Notes: a model not told the origin generated them from the sequence alone. Numbered from the stretch's first letter, positions 45,546-55,236 are shown. The stretch: 64,000 nt of DNA from Actinoallomurus sp963799975 (GCA_963799975.1 CAWCZF010000006.1:3844001-3908000), one strand, 5' to 3'. Program-made: numbers and translations.

Positions 45546-46994
45546 TCAGCCGGCGATCCAGTTGCCGTGGAAGCCGTGCGGCACCCGGTCGGGCAGGTGG
45601 ATCGCCGCGACCGTGTCCAGCGTCGCCGAGTCGAGGATCATCAGGTCGCTGCGCCCGGCCGCGCGGTCATAGACGTACCCCATCAGCACGCCGTCGTCCT
45701 CGGCGGCATCAGGTGAGTTGGGCTCGAACACGAACTCCCCGACCTCGCGCCCGCGCCCCAGCGAGCGCTTCGTCGTACGGCCCTGGGCGAAGTCGTGCCG
45801 GAACACGGTGTCCGAGGGCGTCCCGCTTTTGTCCGCGAGCCCGGCGGCGTACCCGTACCGGTGCCGGCGGCCGAGCAGCCGCTCGTCGATCCGCGGGTAC
45901 TCCTGCCCCCGCCCGTCCACGACCTCCTCGCGCACCTTGCCGGCGTTGACGTCGACCGTCCACCGGGCCAGCCCGGGCAGGCAGTCGGTGGGGCCGGCCA
46001 GGTTCCGATCGAAGACCTTGTCGTGGCGGATCACCTCGAGCACGATCGCGTCGCCGTCCTCGTACGCGTTGAGCGGGTGGAAGACGTAGCAGGGCTCCAC
46101 CTCGAACCAGCGGACGTCCTGCGCGCCGCCCGTACGTGGCATGACGCCGACACGTGCCGGATAGTCCGGGTTCCACCGGTACGGCATGCCGGTGTTCGCG
46201 CCGACCTTGCGGCCCATCATCGCGGTCATCGGGTCGGGCATCCGCACCTTGCCGATGAGGGCGGACAGCACGAGCCGCACGGGCCCGCGCATGAGCCGGG
46301 GGGCGTTGGCTCGCACCGCGGGGCGCGGGTCGAACGTCACCGGCAGGTCATAGAAGATCACGTGCGACTCGGTGAGGGAGAAGTCGTGCATCATCGGGCT
46401 GCCGGTCACCTTCACGTCGACCGTACGGCGGGCGCGTCCCTCGGCGTCGATCACCGAGTAGCGGACCTTGTCGCCCCAGCCGAAGAAGTAGGAGACCGCG
46501 TGCAGCTCGCCGGTCTTCGGGTCGCGCTGGGGATGTGCGGTGTAGCCGCCGGGCAGGGTGCCGTCGAAGTCGCACGGCCCGACCGTGTCGAGCTCGTCGG
46601 TCAGCTCGTAGTTGGCCACGCCGCCCTCGACCAGCGCGAGAGTGCGGCCGGCGTGCCCGATCACGTTGGTGTTGGCGCCGAGGCCGGGGATCGGCGCGCT
46701 CGCGGGGCCGCCCTCGTACGGCTCGCCGAGCTGTGCGGCGAGGTTCGGCGAGCGCACCCACCGGTTGCGGTACCACTCGGCCCGCCCGTCGCGCAGGCGC
46801 ACGCCGTGCACCATGCCGTCGCCCATGAACCAGTGGTACGCGTCGGGGTCGATCTCGGTCGCCGGGTTCGGCCCGTTGCGCAGGTAACGGCCGTCCAGGT
46901 GCGCCGGGATGGTCCCGGTCACGGCGAGGTCGGTGATGGTGTGCTCACGCCTGACCGGCGCGAAGTTGCCCTCGAGATACGGATTGCGGCTCAT
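45546..46994 (-). CDS. Carotenoid cleavage oxygenase
   Basis: 482 residues. The four iron-binding histidines are placed as expected: GGYTAHPQRDP, SPMMHDFSLTESHVIF, CYVFHPLNAYEDGD and PHGFHGNWIAG at the very end. LRNGPNPATEIDPDAYHWFMGDGMVHG is the usual start. It cleaves a double bond of a carotenoid, apocarotenoid or stilbene; the substrate is unknown, and no carotenoid biosynthesis gene is in the window. GAGGAGG sits five bases before ATG 46994. Twin operators for the divergent TetR lie 40-75 bases upstream, so repression by that protein is likely. Confidence 0.92.
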   Translation of the reverse strand: MSRNPYLEGNFAPVRREHTITDLAVTGTIPAHLDGRYLRNGPNPATEIDPDAYHWFMGDGMVHGVRLRDGRAEWYRNRWVRSPNLAAQLGEPYEGGPASAPIPGLGANTNVIGHAGRTLALVEGGVANYELTDELDTVGPCDFDGTLPGGYTAHPQRDPKTGELHAVSYFFGWGDKVRYSVIDAEGRARRTVDVKVTGSPMMHDFSLTESHVIFYDLPVTFDPRPAVRANAPRLMRGPVRLVLSALIGKVRMPDPMTAMMGRKVGANTGMPYRWNPDYPARVGVMPRTGGAQDVRWFEVEPCYVFHPLNAYEDGDAIVLEVIRHDKVFDRNLAGPTDCLPGLARWTVDVNAGKVREEVVDGRGQEYPRIDERLLGRRHRYGYAAGLADKSGTPSDTVFRHDFAQGRTTKRSLGRGREVGEFVFEPNSPDAAEDDGVLMGYVYDRAAGRSDLMILDSATLDTVAAIHLPDRVPHGFHGNWIAG

Positions 46995-47035
46995 CGCGTC
47001 CTCCTCTGTGAAACCAGTCTCTGCGAACCGGCGAC

Positions 47036-47048
47036 ATAACGTCGTTAT
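47036..47048. promoter_or_regulatory. TetR operator 1
   Basis: ATAACGTCGTTAT, an inverted repeat ATAAC-N3-GTTAT, in the divergent region between the oxygenase and the TetR gene. Confidence 0.75.
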
Positions 47049-47056
47049 GTATAGAG

Positions 47057-47069
47057 ATAACATTGTTAT
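47057..47069. promoter_or_regulatory. TetR operator 2
   Basis: ATAACATTGTTAT, the same ATAAC-N3-GTTAT pattern. Its centre is 21 bases from that of operator 1, two helical turns, so two dimers could bind the same face. It ends 16 bases before the regulator's GTG. Confidence 0.75.
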
Positions 47070-47085
47070 GGCATGATGGTCAAGT

Positions 47086-47766
47086 GTGAGCGAGCGAGAA
47101 TCCGGCCCCCGTGAGCGCATCCTGGACACCGCGATCCGGATGCTGGGCGAGGGCGGCCCAGAGACCCTCCAGGCGCGGCGGCTGGCGTCCGAGGTCGGCA
47201 TGTCGACGATGGCGGTCTACACGCACTTCGGCGGCATGCCGCAACTCGTGCAGGAGATCGCACGCGAGGGGTTCATTCGGTTCGACGAGCGGCTGGCCGA
47301 AGCCCCGCGCGGCGACGACCCGGTCGCGGACCTGCTGGGCCTCGGGCTCGCCTACCGCGACCACGCGCTGGAGAATCCGCAGCTCTACCGGCTGATGTTC
47401 GGCCTGACCGCCCCGGCGCAGTCGGGCAAGGCGGGCAAGGACCTGACCGTCTCGGCCATCTCGAGCGACCTGCCCGAGGGTCAGGCCGCGTTCGGGCACC
47501 TGCTCGACGCCGTGCGGAGGATCATCGAGTCGGGCCGCGCACGCCAGGAGGACCCCGTACGCGCGGCGGCCCAGATCTGGAGCGCGATCCACGGCTACGT
47601 GCTCCTGGAGATCGCCGGCTACTTCGGCGAGGAGGACGGCGGCGTCGAGGGCGTGCTGCTGCCGCTGGGGGTCAAGCTCGCGGTCGGCGCGGGCGATGAC
47701 CCGGAGGCCGCCGCGCGCTCGGCCGCCCTCATCGCCGGGCGGCGCGCCCGGCGCGGGCCAGGATGA
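47086..47766 (+). CDS. TetR-family repressor
   Basis: 226 residues. The helix-turn-helix is RILDTAIRMLGEGGPETLQA through RRLASEVGMSTMAVYTHFGG. The ligand domain has YRDHALENPQLYRLMFGLTA and AAQIWSAIHGYVLLEIAGYF, the WHG-type TetR C-terminal group. GTG at 47086 follows the twin operators closely and has no strong ribosome site, so a leaderless or short-leader transcript is likely. The likely targets are itself and the carotenoid oxygenase. The 3' end overlaps the convergent rhomboid-like gene by 38 bases. Confidence 0.9.
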   Translation: MSERESGPRERILDTAIRMLGEGGPETLQARRLASEVGMSTMAVYTHFGGMPQLVQEIAREGFIRFDERLAEAPRGDDPVADLLGLGLAYRDHALENPQLYRLMFGLTAPAQSGKAGKDLTVSAISSDLPEGQAAFGHLLDAVRRIIESGRARQEDPVRAAAQIWSAIHGYVLLEIAGYFGEEDGGVEGVLLPLGVKLAVGAGDDPEAAARSAALIAGRRARRGPG

Positions 47767-48406
47767 CGGCGATCGCGAGGCCGGCTAGCAGCGCCGCCCC
47801 GTGGATGTCCTCGGCGGCGGCCATGGCGAGGCCGGTGAGCAGGGCCGCCGCGGCGGCGAGGCGGCCGACCGGCAGGCCGCGCTCGGCCGCGATCCTGGCG
47901 AGCCCGGTCGCGACGAAGCCGACCGCGATCAGCGGGTACCAGAGGTTGGAGAGCAGCGCGCCGCACCACAGGAGCAGGATCATCGGAGCGAGCGCGGGCG
48001 CCCGCCGGTCCCCCGCCCAGAGCGCCACCGCGATCAGGCCGGCGAGCCCGCAGATCGCGACGGAGTTGCCGCCGCCGTACGGCTGCCATCCGTAGCCGGC
48101 CGCCTCCCCCGCCAGGCCGGCGCCGAAGTAGGCGACCAGCCAGGACGGCCGGGTGGCGACCTGCTCGGCGATCACCCCGGCGAGCAGCAGGAACAGCAGG
48201 TTCGAGACCGTGCCCGCGACCCCGCCGTCCTGTACGAACAGCGACGTCACCGTGCGCCACCACTCGCCGTGCAGCGCGGCGGGACTCCGCTCCAGGTGCG
48301 CGAGCATGCCGTGCACGAAGAACTGGAGCACGTTCGCCGTGGCCGTAACGCCGAAGACCACCGCCGTCACCACGGGAAACCACCGGAGGCCGAGTCGCAT
48401 CGTCAT
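47729..48406 (-). CDS. Rhomboid-like intramembrane protein
   Basis: 225 residues, six or seven helices. An LFVQDGGVAGTVSNLLFLLL helix follows a periplasmic loop. The active-site candidates are Ser in GGGNSVAICGLAGL and His in AAEDIHGAALLAGLA, matching the rhomboid Ser-His dyad. The usual GxSG is GNSV here, so protease activity is likely but not certain. ATG 48406 or the in-frame ATG 48400, which is better spaced from GGGGG, may be the start. Confidence 0.72.
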   Translation of the reverse strand: MTMRLGLRWFPVVTAVVFGVTATANVLQFFVHGMLAHLERSPAALHGEWWRTVTSLFVQDGGVAGTVSNLLFLLLAGVIAEQVATRPSWLVAYFGAGLAGEAAGYGWQPYGGGNSVAICGLAGLIAVALWAGDRRAPALAPMILLLWCGALLSNLWYPLIAVGFVATGLARIAAERGLPVGRLAAAAALLTGLAMAAAEDIHGAALLAGLAIAVILARAGRAARR

Positions 48407-48590
48407 GCCCCCGAGTCTTCCGGCCCCCGCGAGGCGGGCGTGAGAGTCATCGATCCATCCTCCGGCAGGACAAATGTCAGTACGGGCGGCGCGGGTGGGC
48501 ATCGGACCCACCAAAGAGCACGATAGTGACGGTCCGTATCGGGACGGATATTGAGTCTGTTTTGTCCGACCTCGATGGCATGCTGGACGA

Positions 48591-51464
48591 ATGCACAACC
48601 AGCAGGGGATCAGTGCCGTCATGGTCGGCCGCGCCGATGAGCTGGCCTTCCTCGACACCGCCCTGCGTGACACGCCCGCCGCGCTCCTCGTCGGGGGCGA
48701 GGCCGGCGTCGGCAAGACACGGCTGATACGCGAGTTTCTCGACACCGCGCAGCGCCAGGCGGGCGAGCGTGGCCTGCGCGTGCTGATCGGCGGGTGTCTC
48801 CAGATCAGTTCCGAAGGTCTCCCGTTCGCGCCGTTCAGCGCCGTGCTCCGCCGGCTCGTACGCGAGATCGGCATCGACGGCGTCACCGCGCTGCTGCCCG
48901 GAGGCAATCCGGGCGGGCTGGCCCGGCTGCTGCCCGAGTTCGGCGAGCCGGACACCGAGGCCGCCACCACCGAGGCGCGCACACGCCTGTTCGACCACGT
49001 GCTGCTGTTGTTCGAGCGGCTGACCGAGGAGACGCCCGCGGTCCTCGTGATCGAGGACGCGCACTGGGCCGAGCGGTCGACCCGCGACCTGCTCAGCTAC
49101 CTCATCCGCAACATGCCGCCGGGCCTGCTGGTGATCGTCACCTATCGCTCCGACGAGCTGCACCGCAGCCATCCGCTGCGGCCGCTGCTCGCCGAGCTCG
49201 ACCGGGCCGGCTGGGTGCGCCGCCTCGACCTCGACCGGCTGCCCCGCCGTGCCGTCGCCCAGCAGACGCGCGACATCCTCGGCCACGCCCCCGCGCCGCG
49301 CCTCCTCGACGAGGTGTATGAGCGCAGCGAGGGCAACCCGCTGTTCGTCGAGGCCCTGCTCGGCCGCAACGGCGAGATCCACTGCGAGCTGCCCGAGTCG
49401 CTGCGCGACCTGATCCTCGGCAGCGTGCAGCGGCTGCCGGAGGAGACGCAGGAGATCCTCCGGGTGGCCAGCGCGGGCGGCGACCGGGTCGAGCACGCGC
49501 TGCTCGCCGCGGTCAGCGGCCTGGACGACACCGGCCTGTCCCGCGTCCTGCGGCCCGCCGTCGCGGCGAACGTCCTGGTCGTGGACGGCGAGGCGTACGG
49601 GTTCCGGCACGCGCTCATGCGCGAGGCCATCCACGGCGACCTGCTGCCCGGCGAGCACACGCGCACCCACACCCGGTTCGCCGAGGCGCTGGCCGCCGAC
49701 CCGGCGCTCGTGCCGCCGGGGCGCGCCGCCGCCGAGCTGGCACACCACTCCTACTCCGCACACGACACCACGTGGGCGCTGGTCAGCGCCTGGCAGGCCG
49801 CCCAGGTCGCCAAGGAGGCGACCGCCTACACCGAGTGGCTCAGCATGATCGACCGGGTCCTCACCCTGTGGGAACAGGTGCCGGACGCGGCGGCGCGGAT
49901 CGGCACCGGCCACGCCGGCGTGCTGGAGAGGGCGATCGAGGCCGCCGAGCTGGCCGGCGAGACCGAGCGCGGCGTGGCCTTCGCCAAGGAGGCGCTGAAA
50001 GAGATCGACGACCCGCTGCGTGCGGCCGGGGTGCTGGAGCAGCGCGGCCGGCTGAAGATCCGGCTCGGGCACCGGACCGCGCTGGATGACCTGCGGGAGG
50101 CCGCCCGACTCGTCCCGGCACATCCGCCCAGCGTCACGCGTGCGCGGGTGCTCTCCACGCTCGCACAGCACCTCTACCTGCTGCCGAACGGCTCGGTCGA
50201 GGGACGCGAACTGGCCGGCGAGGCACTCGCGGTGGCCCGCGAGGCGGGCGACGCGACCGTCGAGGCGCACGCCCTCACCACGATCGCCGCCTGCGACTTC
50301 AACGAGAGCACCGCCTACCGCCACCTCGACCTGCTGGCCGAGGCGACCGAGATCTACCGGCGCGGCGCCGACGACTCGGCCATGCTGCGCGTCGCGACCA
50401 ACGAGTCACACGTCCTGGAGAGCATCGGCGAGCACGAGCGTGCCATCGAGGCCGCCCAGCGCGGCATCGCCCTCGCGCGCAAGCACGGGCAGGCCCGCAC
50501 CTCGGGCGCGTTCCTCACGATCAACCTCACCGAGCCGCTGCACGCGCTGGGCCGCTGGGACGAGGTGCTGGAGATGACCGAGCACGCGCTGGAGCTGTCC
50601 CCGCCGCCGCTCACCCGCGCCTCGTTGCACTGCGCGCTCGGCGAGATCGCTCTCGCACGCGGCGACCTGGCCGGCGCGGCACGCGCGGCCGCCACGCTCG
50701 ACGCCGTACTGGCTCCGACGTTCTCCCGCACCCAGGAGCTGTTCCCCGCCGTGGCGTTGCGGCTCGGTCTCCGGGTGGCCGAGGGCGACCTCGACGGCGC
50801 GCTCGACGTCGTCGAGCACGTCGTCACCGAGCTGCATCCGCCGGTCAGCAACCGCTACGGCTGGCCGCTGATGGCCGCCGCCGCGCACGCCTGCGCCGAG
50901 GCGCCCGGCGAGCGCGCGACGTACCTGCTGGGCCTGCTGCGCGACGAGGCGGAGAAGATGCCCGCCCTGGGCCGGCTCCAGCGCGCGCAGGAGCTGGTGG
51001 TCACGGCCGAGAGCGAGCGCGCCGAAGGCGACTCCACCCAGGCCCGCTGGGACGAGGTGGCCGCCGCCTGGGAGGAGCTCGGCCAGCCGCACCCGCTGGC
51101 GTACGCGCTGTGGCGCGCCGCCGCCGGGGCCGACCGCGACGAGGCCGCCGTACGCCTGCGGAAGGCCGCCGAGCTGGCCGATCAGCTCGGCGCGAAGCCG
51201 CTGCTGGAGCGGATCGAGGCGTCCGCACGGCGCGCACGCGTGCCGCTCGGCGGCGTGGCCGGCGGCCAGTCGCTCGGGCTGACCCCGCGCGAGCTGGAGG
51301 TGCTGCGCCTGGTCGCCGACGGCCGCAGCAACCGCGAGATCGCCGGGGAGCTGTTCATCTCGGCCAAGACGGCCAGCGTGCACGTCTCCAACATCCTGGC
51401 CAAGCTCGGGGTGACCAGCCGGGGCGAGGCCGCGGCGGCCGCGCATCGGCTGGGTCTGGTCTGA
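48591..51464 (+). CDS. Large ATP-binding LuxR (LAL) regulator, copy 1
   Basis: 957 residues. An N-terminal AAA/STAND ATPase has Walker A GGEAGVGKTRLIREF (residues 35-49) and Walker B VLVIEDAHWAERSTRDLLSY. The long middle is helical and TPR-like. The LuxR helix-turn-helix is at the C-terminus (LTPRELEVLRLVADGRSNRE, then VSNILAKLGVTSRGEAA). LAL proteins such as MalT activate transcription on binding ligand and ATP. There is no target clue except neighbours. The gene at 52336 is a clear paralogue. Confidence 0.92.
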   Translation: MHNQQGISAVMVGRADELAFLDTALRDTPAALLVGGEAGVGKTRLIREFLDTAQRQAGERGLRVLIGGCLQISSEGLPFAPFSAVLRRLVREIGIDGVTALLPGGNPGGLARLLPEFGEPDTEAATTEARTRLFDHVLLLFERLTEETPAVLVIEDAHWAERSTRDLLSYLIRNMPPGLLVIVTYRSDELHRSHPLRPLLAELDRAGWVRRLDLDRLPRRAVAQQTRDILGHAPAPRLLDEVYERSEGNPLFVEALLGRNGEIHCELPESLRDLILGSVQRLPEETQEILRVASAGGDRVEHALLAAVSGLDDTGLSRVLRPAVAANVLVVDGEAYGFRHALMREAIHGDLLPGEHTRTHTRFAEALAADPALVPPGRAAAELAHHSYSAHDTTWALVSAWQAAQVAKEATAYTEWLSMIDRVLTLWEQVPDAAARIGTGHAGVLERAIEAAELAGETERGVAFAKEALKEIDDPLRAAGVLEQRGRLKIRLGHRTALDDLREAARLVPAHPPSVTRARVLSTLAQHLYLLPNGSVEGRELAGEALAVAREAGDATVEAHALTTIAACDFNESTAYRHLDLLAEATEIYRRGADDSAMLRVATNESHVLESIGEHERAIEAAQRGIALARKHGQARTSGAFLTINLTEPLHALGRWDEVLEMTEHALELSPPPLTRASLHCALGEIALARGDLAGAARAAATLDAVLAPTFSRTQELFPAVALRLGLRVAEGDLDGALDVVEHVVTELHPPVSNRYGWPLMAAAAHACAEAPGERATYLLGLLRDEAEKMPALGRLQRAQELVVTAESERAEGDSTQARWDEVAAAWEELGQPHPLAYALWRAAAGADRDEAAVRLRKAAELADQLGAKPLLERIEASARRARVPLGGVAGGQSLGLTPRELEVLRLVADGRSNREIAGELFISAKTASVHVSNILAKLGVTSRGEAAAAAHRLGLV

Positions 51465-51492
51465 CGCCGGGGCACCCTGGTAAGCAAGAGGG

Positions 51493-52023
51493 ATGAACTG
51501 GTCGGAGATGACGGCCGGGCAGCCCGCGCTCGGAGCGATCGCCCACGGCAAGCTGATCAAACCCGGAGTCCTCCTGGCCGGCACCGTACGCCGGGACGGC
51601 TCGGCGCGGATCAGCGGCGTGGAGCCGCTGATCATGGACGGCGTGCTGTGGCTGTCGATGATGCCGATGTCCACCAAGGCGCAGGACCTGCGGCGCGATC
51701 CGCGGATCGTGCTGCACAGCATCGTCACCGGGCCCGAGGCCGCCGACGAGATCAAGCTGCGCGGGCTCGCGCGCGAGGAGTCCAGCGGAGACGTGCAGGA
51801 CCGCTACGCCGCGGCCGTGGCGGCCCAACTCGGCTGGCAGCCGGTCGCCGGTCGGTTCTCGCTGTTCGCCGTCGACATCGACGACCTCACCTACATCTCC
51901 TACGACCCGGACAGCGGCGACCAGCACGTGGCGCGGTGGCCCGCCGGCGTGGAGTACGTGCGCGCGGCGGACACGCCCACCAGCCTCCAGCCGCCGCAGC
52001 ACGTACGCCGGCTGCTCGTCTAG
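51493..52023 (+). CDS. PPOX-type flavin/deazaflavin-binding protein
   Basis: 176 residues. LAGTVRRDGSARISGVEPLI and LWLSMMPMSTKAQDLRRDPR are split-barrel segments; RYAAAVAAQLGWQPVAGRFSLFAVDIDDLTYI closes the fold. It is a relative of the protein at 23855, with a similar layout (VEPRF/VEPLI and the QSRKALDLLRDPR/STKAQDLRRDPR block). It sits between the two LAL regulators, 28 bases after the first, and may be a target of one of them. Ribosome site weak; ATG 51508 is in frame. Confidence 0.82.
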   Translation: MNWSEMTAGQPALGAIAHGKLIKPGVLLAGTVRRDGSARISGVEPLIMDGVLWLSMMPMSTKAQDLRRDPRIVLHSIVTGPEAADEIKLRGLAREESSGDVQDRYAAAVAAQLGWQPVAGRFSLFAVDIDDLTYISYDPDSGDQHVARWPAGVEYVRAADTPTSLQPPQHVRRLLV

Positions 52024-52161
52024 GCGAGCCCGGGGCGCGCCTAGGCACGCTTAGGTCCTATCGGCCCTGGTGAGTGGCGAAGATAGGGCACCCTCCGGAT
52101 GCGGCGGCGTGCGCCTTAGCCCGAGTGTGAATGGTGTCGGAGAACAACGCAGGAGGACACC

Positions 52162-52329
52162 ATGCATCCCGAGATCACCCAGGCCCTGATGGCCGAGCGT
52201 GTGCGCGAGCACCACGCGGCCGCCGCGGTGTGGCGGACCCGCGACGCGCGCCGCCGCCCCCGGATTCTGCCCCGCAGCCCCCGTCTGCGCGCCGCCTGGG
52301 CGGCCCGGTGGGCAGCGAAGGCGGCATGA
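52162..52329 (+). CDS. Small basic protein (55 aa) of a common actinomycete type
   Basis: A strong AGGAGG seven bases before ATG 52162 and good codon use support a real small gene. The peptide starts HPEITQALMAERVREHHAAA after Met and ends in an Arg/Ala/Trp-rich tail (LRAAWAARWAAKAA). I recall similar short HPE-starting proteins in Streptomyces; their function is unknown. Its stop lies six bases before the second LAL regulator, so the two are probably co-transcribed. Confidence 0.7.
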   Translation: MHPEITQALMAERVREHHAAAAVWRTRDARRRPRILPRSPRLRAAWAARWAAKAA

Positions 52330-52335
52330 CCGCAA

Positions 52336-55236
52336 ATGCCTGGCATGCTGGGAGGCGTGCGCGCACATGAGGTGAGCCCCGCCTTCGTCGGCCGGGAGGC
52401 GCAGCTCGCAACGCTCGCGGACGCGTGCGCACGCGCCCGCGACGGCATTCCCGGCGCCGTGCTGCTCGGCGGCGAGGCCGGCGGCGGCAAGACCCGGCTC
52501 GTCGACGAGTTCGCCATGCGCGTCGGCGACGACGTGCTCGTCCTGGTCGGCGGCTGCCTCGAACTCAGCACCGCCGGCTTCCCGTACGCGCCCTTCACCG
52601 CGGCGCTGCGCCAGCTCGTACGCGAGGCCGGCGCCGCGGAGATCGCCGCGCTGATGCCCCGCGACGGGGCACGCGACCTCGCGCGGCTGCTCCCGGAGTT
52701 CGGCGAGCCCCCCGTCGACCGCGACCCCGACAGCGCGCGCGCACGGCTCTTCGAGCAGATGCTCGTGCTGCTCGAACGCCTCGCCGAGAGCCGCCCCCTC
52801 GTGCTGGTCATCGAGGACGCGCACTGGGCCGACCGGTCCACCCGCGACCTGCTGACCTTCCTCCTGCGCAACCTGCGGCACGCCGCCGTCCTGGTGATCG
52901 TCACGTTCCGCTCCGACGAACTGCACCGCGGCCACCCGATGCGACCGGTGATCGCCGAACTCGAACGCATCGAGGGCGTGATCCGGCTCGACCTGCCGCG
53001 CCTGACACGCACCGAGACGGCCGGGCAGCTCGCCGGCATCCTCGGCCGCGTCCCAGAGCCCGCGGTGATCGACCTGGTGTACGAGCGCAGCTCGGGCATC
53101 CCGCTGCTCGTCGAGGCGACCGCGGACGAGCCGGCCAGCGGGATGCCCCAGTCCGTACGCGACCTGGTGCTCACCGCGGTGAACACCCTGCCCGAGGAAA
53201 CCCAGGAGCTGCTGCGTCTCGCCAGCACGGCCGGCGTACGGTTCGGGCACACGCTCCTCGTCGCGGTCGCCGACCTTGGCGAGACCGCCCTGGCGTCGGC
53301 GCTGCGGCCGGCCGTCGACGCGAACGTCCTGATCGCCGACGAGGAGACGTACGCCTTCCGGCACGCGCTGATCTGGGAGGCGATCCACGACGAGCTGCTG
53401 CCGGGCGAGCACGGGCGGGTGCACCGCAGGTTCGCCGAGGCGCTGGAGGCGGACCCGTCGCTGAGCCTGGCCGGGCGGCCGTCCGTCGAGATCAGCATGC
53501 ACTGGGCACGCGCGCACGACCACGAGCGCGCGCTGCCCGCGGCCTGGCAGGCCGCGTGTGAGTCGGCCTCGGCGTTCGCCTGGGCCGAGCAGTTGCAGCT
53601 CCTCGAACGCGTGCTCGAACTCTGGGACCGGGTGCCCGACGCCGAGGAGCGGATCGGGGCGAGTCACGTCTACGCGCTGCGCAAGGCCGCGCAGGCCGCC
53701 AGCGCCTGTGGCGAGCCCGAACGCGGCATGGCGTTCGTGCGCGCCGCCCTCGCCGAGGTCGACGAGAGGACCGATCCGGAGAGCGTCGCGCTCCTGCTCA
53801 AGCGCCGCGCGGCGCTGACCGTGCACCTCGGGCGCACCGGCGGGGTCGAGGATCTGCGCCGGGCCGAGCGCCTGGTCCCCGAACCCTCCGTCGTACGCGC
53901 CGAGGTGCTGTCCCCGCTGGGCGGCGTGCTGCTCCTGCTCGGCCGCTACGACGAGGCGCAGCGGATCAACGAAGAGACGATCGCGCTGGCCGAGCGGTTC
54001 GAGGACGAGTGCTCCGTCGCGGAGGCGCTGAACAACCTCGCCATCGCCGACGCGGTCGGCGGCCGGTTCGGCGAGGCGCTGGCACGCCTGGACGTCGCGC
54101 GTGCGCGGGCCGAGCACGCGGGCGACCACGACTGCATACTCCGGTCGATGGTCAACACCGCCGACGCACTGGAGGCGAGCGGCAACTCCGCGGCGGCGGT
54201 CGAGACCGCGAAGCAGACGCTCACACTGGCCGAGTCGCTCGGCCAGGCACGCGTCAAGGGCAACGTCGCGGCGAGCAACCTCGCGGAGGCGCAGATCTCG
54301 CTCGGCCGCTGGGACGACGCCGTGGAGACGTTCGAGCGCGCCATGGAGCTGTCACCCACGCCCAGCCTGCGCGCCCAGCACCTGCTGAACCGGTGCCAGA
54401 TCGCGGTCGCACGCGGCGAGAGCGAGGCGACGGCCCGCATCATGACCGAGCTCGAGACGCTGTCGGCGGCCGACGACCCGTACGTGCAGCAGGTGCTGCC
54501 GCTGGCCGGCCTCGCGATCGAGTGGCGGCTCGCCGAAGGCGACGTCCCCGGCGCGGTCGAGGCGACCGGCCGCGCCGTCACCGGTCACGACCTCAACCGA
54601 GACGTACGGCACACGTGGCCGATCCTGACCGCCGGTCTGCGTGCGGCCGCCGAGGCCCACGACGGCGCGCTCGCGGAGAAGCTGCACGCCGTCGCCGAGG
54701 CGACGCCGGCCTACGGTCCGGTCATGGCGGCGCGGCGCACGACGGCGGCCGCGGAGTTCGCGCGCGCCGGCGGCACCCTCGACCGGGCCGCGTGGGCCGA
54801 CGCCGCCGCCGCGTGGGAGGCGCTGGACCATCCCTACCCGCTGGCGTACGCGCTGCTGCGGGCGGGCGAGGCCGCCCTGGCCGACGGAGCGGACGGCCGC
54901 CGGGACGAGGCGGCGGAGCTGCTGTGCCGGGCCGTGGAGTTGACCGGCCGCCTGGGCGCGCGACCGCTGCGGGCCGAGATCGACCTGCTCGCCCGGCGGT
55001 CGCGGCTGACGGTGGTGACCACGACCGCCGCGGGCCGGCCGGAGTTCGGGCTGACCCCGCGGGAGCGGGAGGTGCTACGCCTGGTGGCGGAGGGCCGCAG
55101 CAACCGAGAGATCGCCGAGGAGCTGTTCATCTCCGCCAAGACGGCCAGCGTGCACGTGTCCAACATCCTTGCCAAGCTCGGTGTGGCCGGCCGCGGCGAG
55201 GCCGCCGCGACCGCGCACCGCCTGCGGCTGACCTAG
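52336..55236 (+). CDS. Large ATP-binding LuxR (LAL) regulator, copy 2
   Basis: 966 residues, a paralogue of the gene at 48591. Walker A is GGEAGGGKTRLVDEF (residues 45-59), Walker B LVLVIEDAHWADRSTRDLLT, and the LuxR domain reads LTPREREVLRLVAEGRSNRE then VSNILAKLGVAGRGEAA. Many blocks match copy 1 almost word for word (RSDELHRGHPMRPVIAELER). The TPR-like middle is more diverged, so the two probably sense different signals. Start uncertain: ATG 52336 or 52345. It is convergent with the methyltransferase gene, stop codons overlapping. Confidence 0.9.
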   Translation: MPGMLGGVRAHEVSPAFVGREAQLATLADACARARDGIPGAVLLGGEAGGGKTRLVDEFAMRVGDDVLVLVGGCLELSTAGFPYAPFTAALRQLVREAGAAEIAALMPRDGARDLARLLPEFGEPPVDRDPDSARARLFEQMLVLLERLAESRPLVLVIEDAHWADRSTRDLLTFLLRNLRHAAVLVIVTFRSDELHRGHPMRPVIAELERIEGVIRLDLPRLTRTETAGQLAGILGRVPEPAVIDLVYERSSGIPLLVEATADEPASGMPQSVRDLVLTAVNTLPEETQELLRLASTAGVRFGHTLLVAVADLGETALASALRPAVDANVLIADEETYAFRHALIWEAIHDELLPGEHGRVHRRFAEALEADPSLSLAGRPSVEISMHWARAHDHERALPAAWQAACESASAFAWAEQLQLLERVLELWDRVPDAEERIGASHVYALRKAAQAASACGEPERGMAFVRAALAEVDERTDPESVALLLKRRAALTVHLGRTGGVEDLRRAERLVPEPSVVRAEVLSPLGGVLLLLGRYDEAQRINEETIALAERFEDECSVAEALNNLAIADAVGGRFGEALARLDVARARAEHAGDHDCILRSMVNTADALEASGNSAAAVETAKQTLTLAESLGQARVKGNVAASNLAEAQISLGRWDDAVETFERAMELSPTPSLRAQHLLNRCQIAVARGESEATARIMTELETLSAADDPYVQQVLPLAGLAIEWRLAEGDVPGAVEATGRAVTGHDLNRDVRHTWPILTAGLRAAAEAHDGALAEKLHAVAEATPAYGPVMAARRTTAAAEFARAGGTLDRAAWADAAAAWEALDHPYPLAYALLRAGEAALADGADGRRDEAAELLCRAVELTGRLGARPLRAEIDLLARRSRLTVVTTTAAGRPEFGLTPREREVLRLVAEGRSNREIAEELFISAKTASVHVSNILAKLGVAGRGEAAATAHRLRLT

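Noticed and set aside
45546..47201. Longer carotenoid oxygenase starting upstream of 46994
   Set aside because: It would translate through the ribosome site and both TetR operators. ATG 46994 with GAGGAGG is clearly better.
47729..48982. Longer rhomboid-like protein starting near 48982
   Set aside because: The extension is antisense to the LAL regulator and lacks protein character. Membrane sequence starts at 48406.
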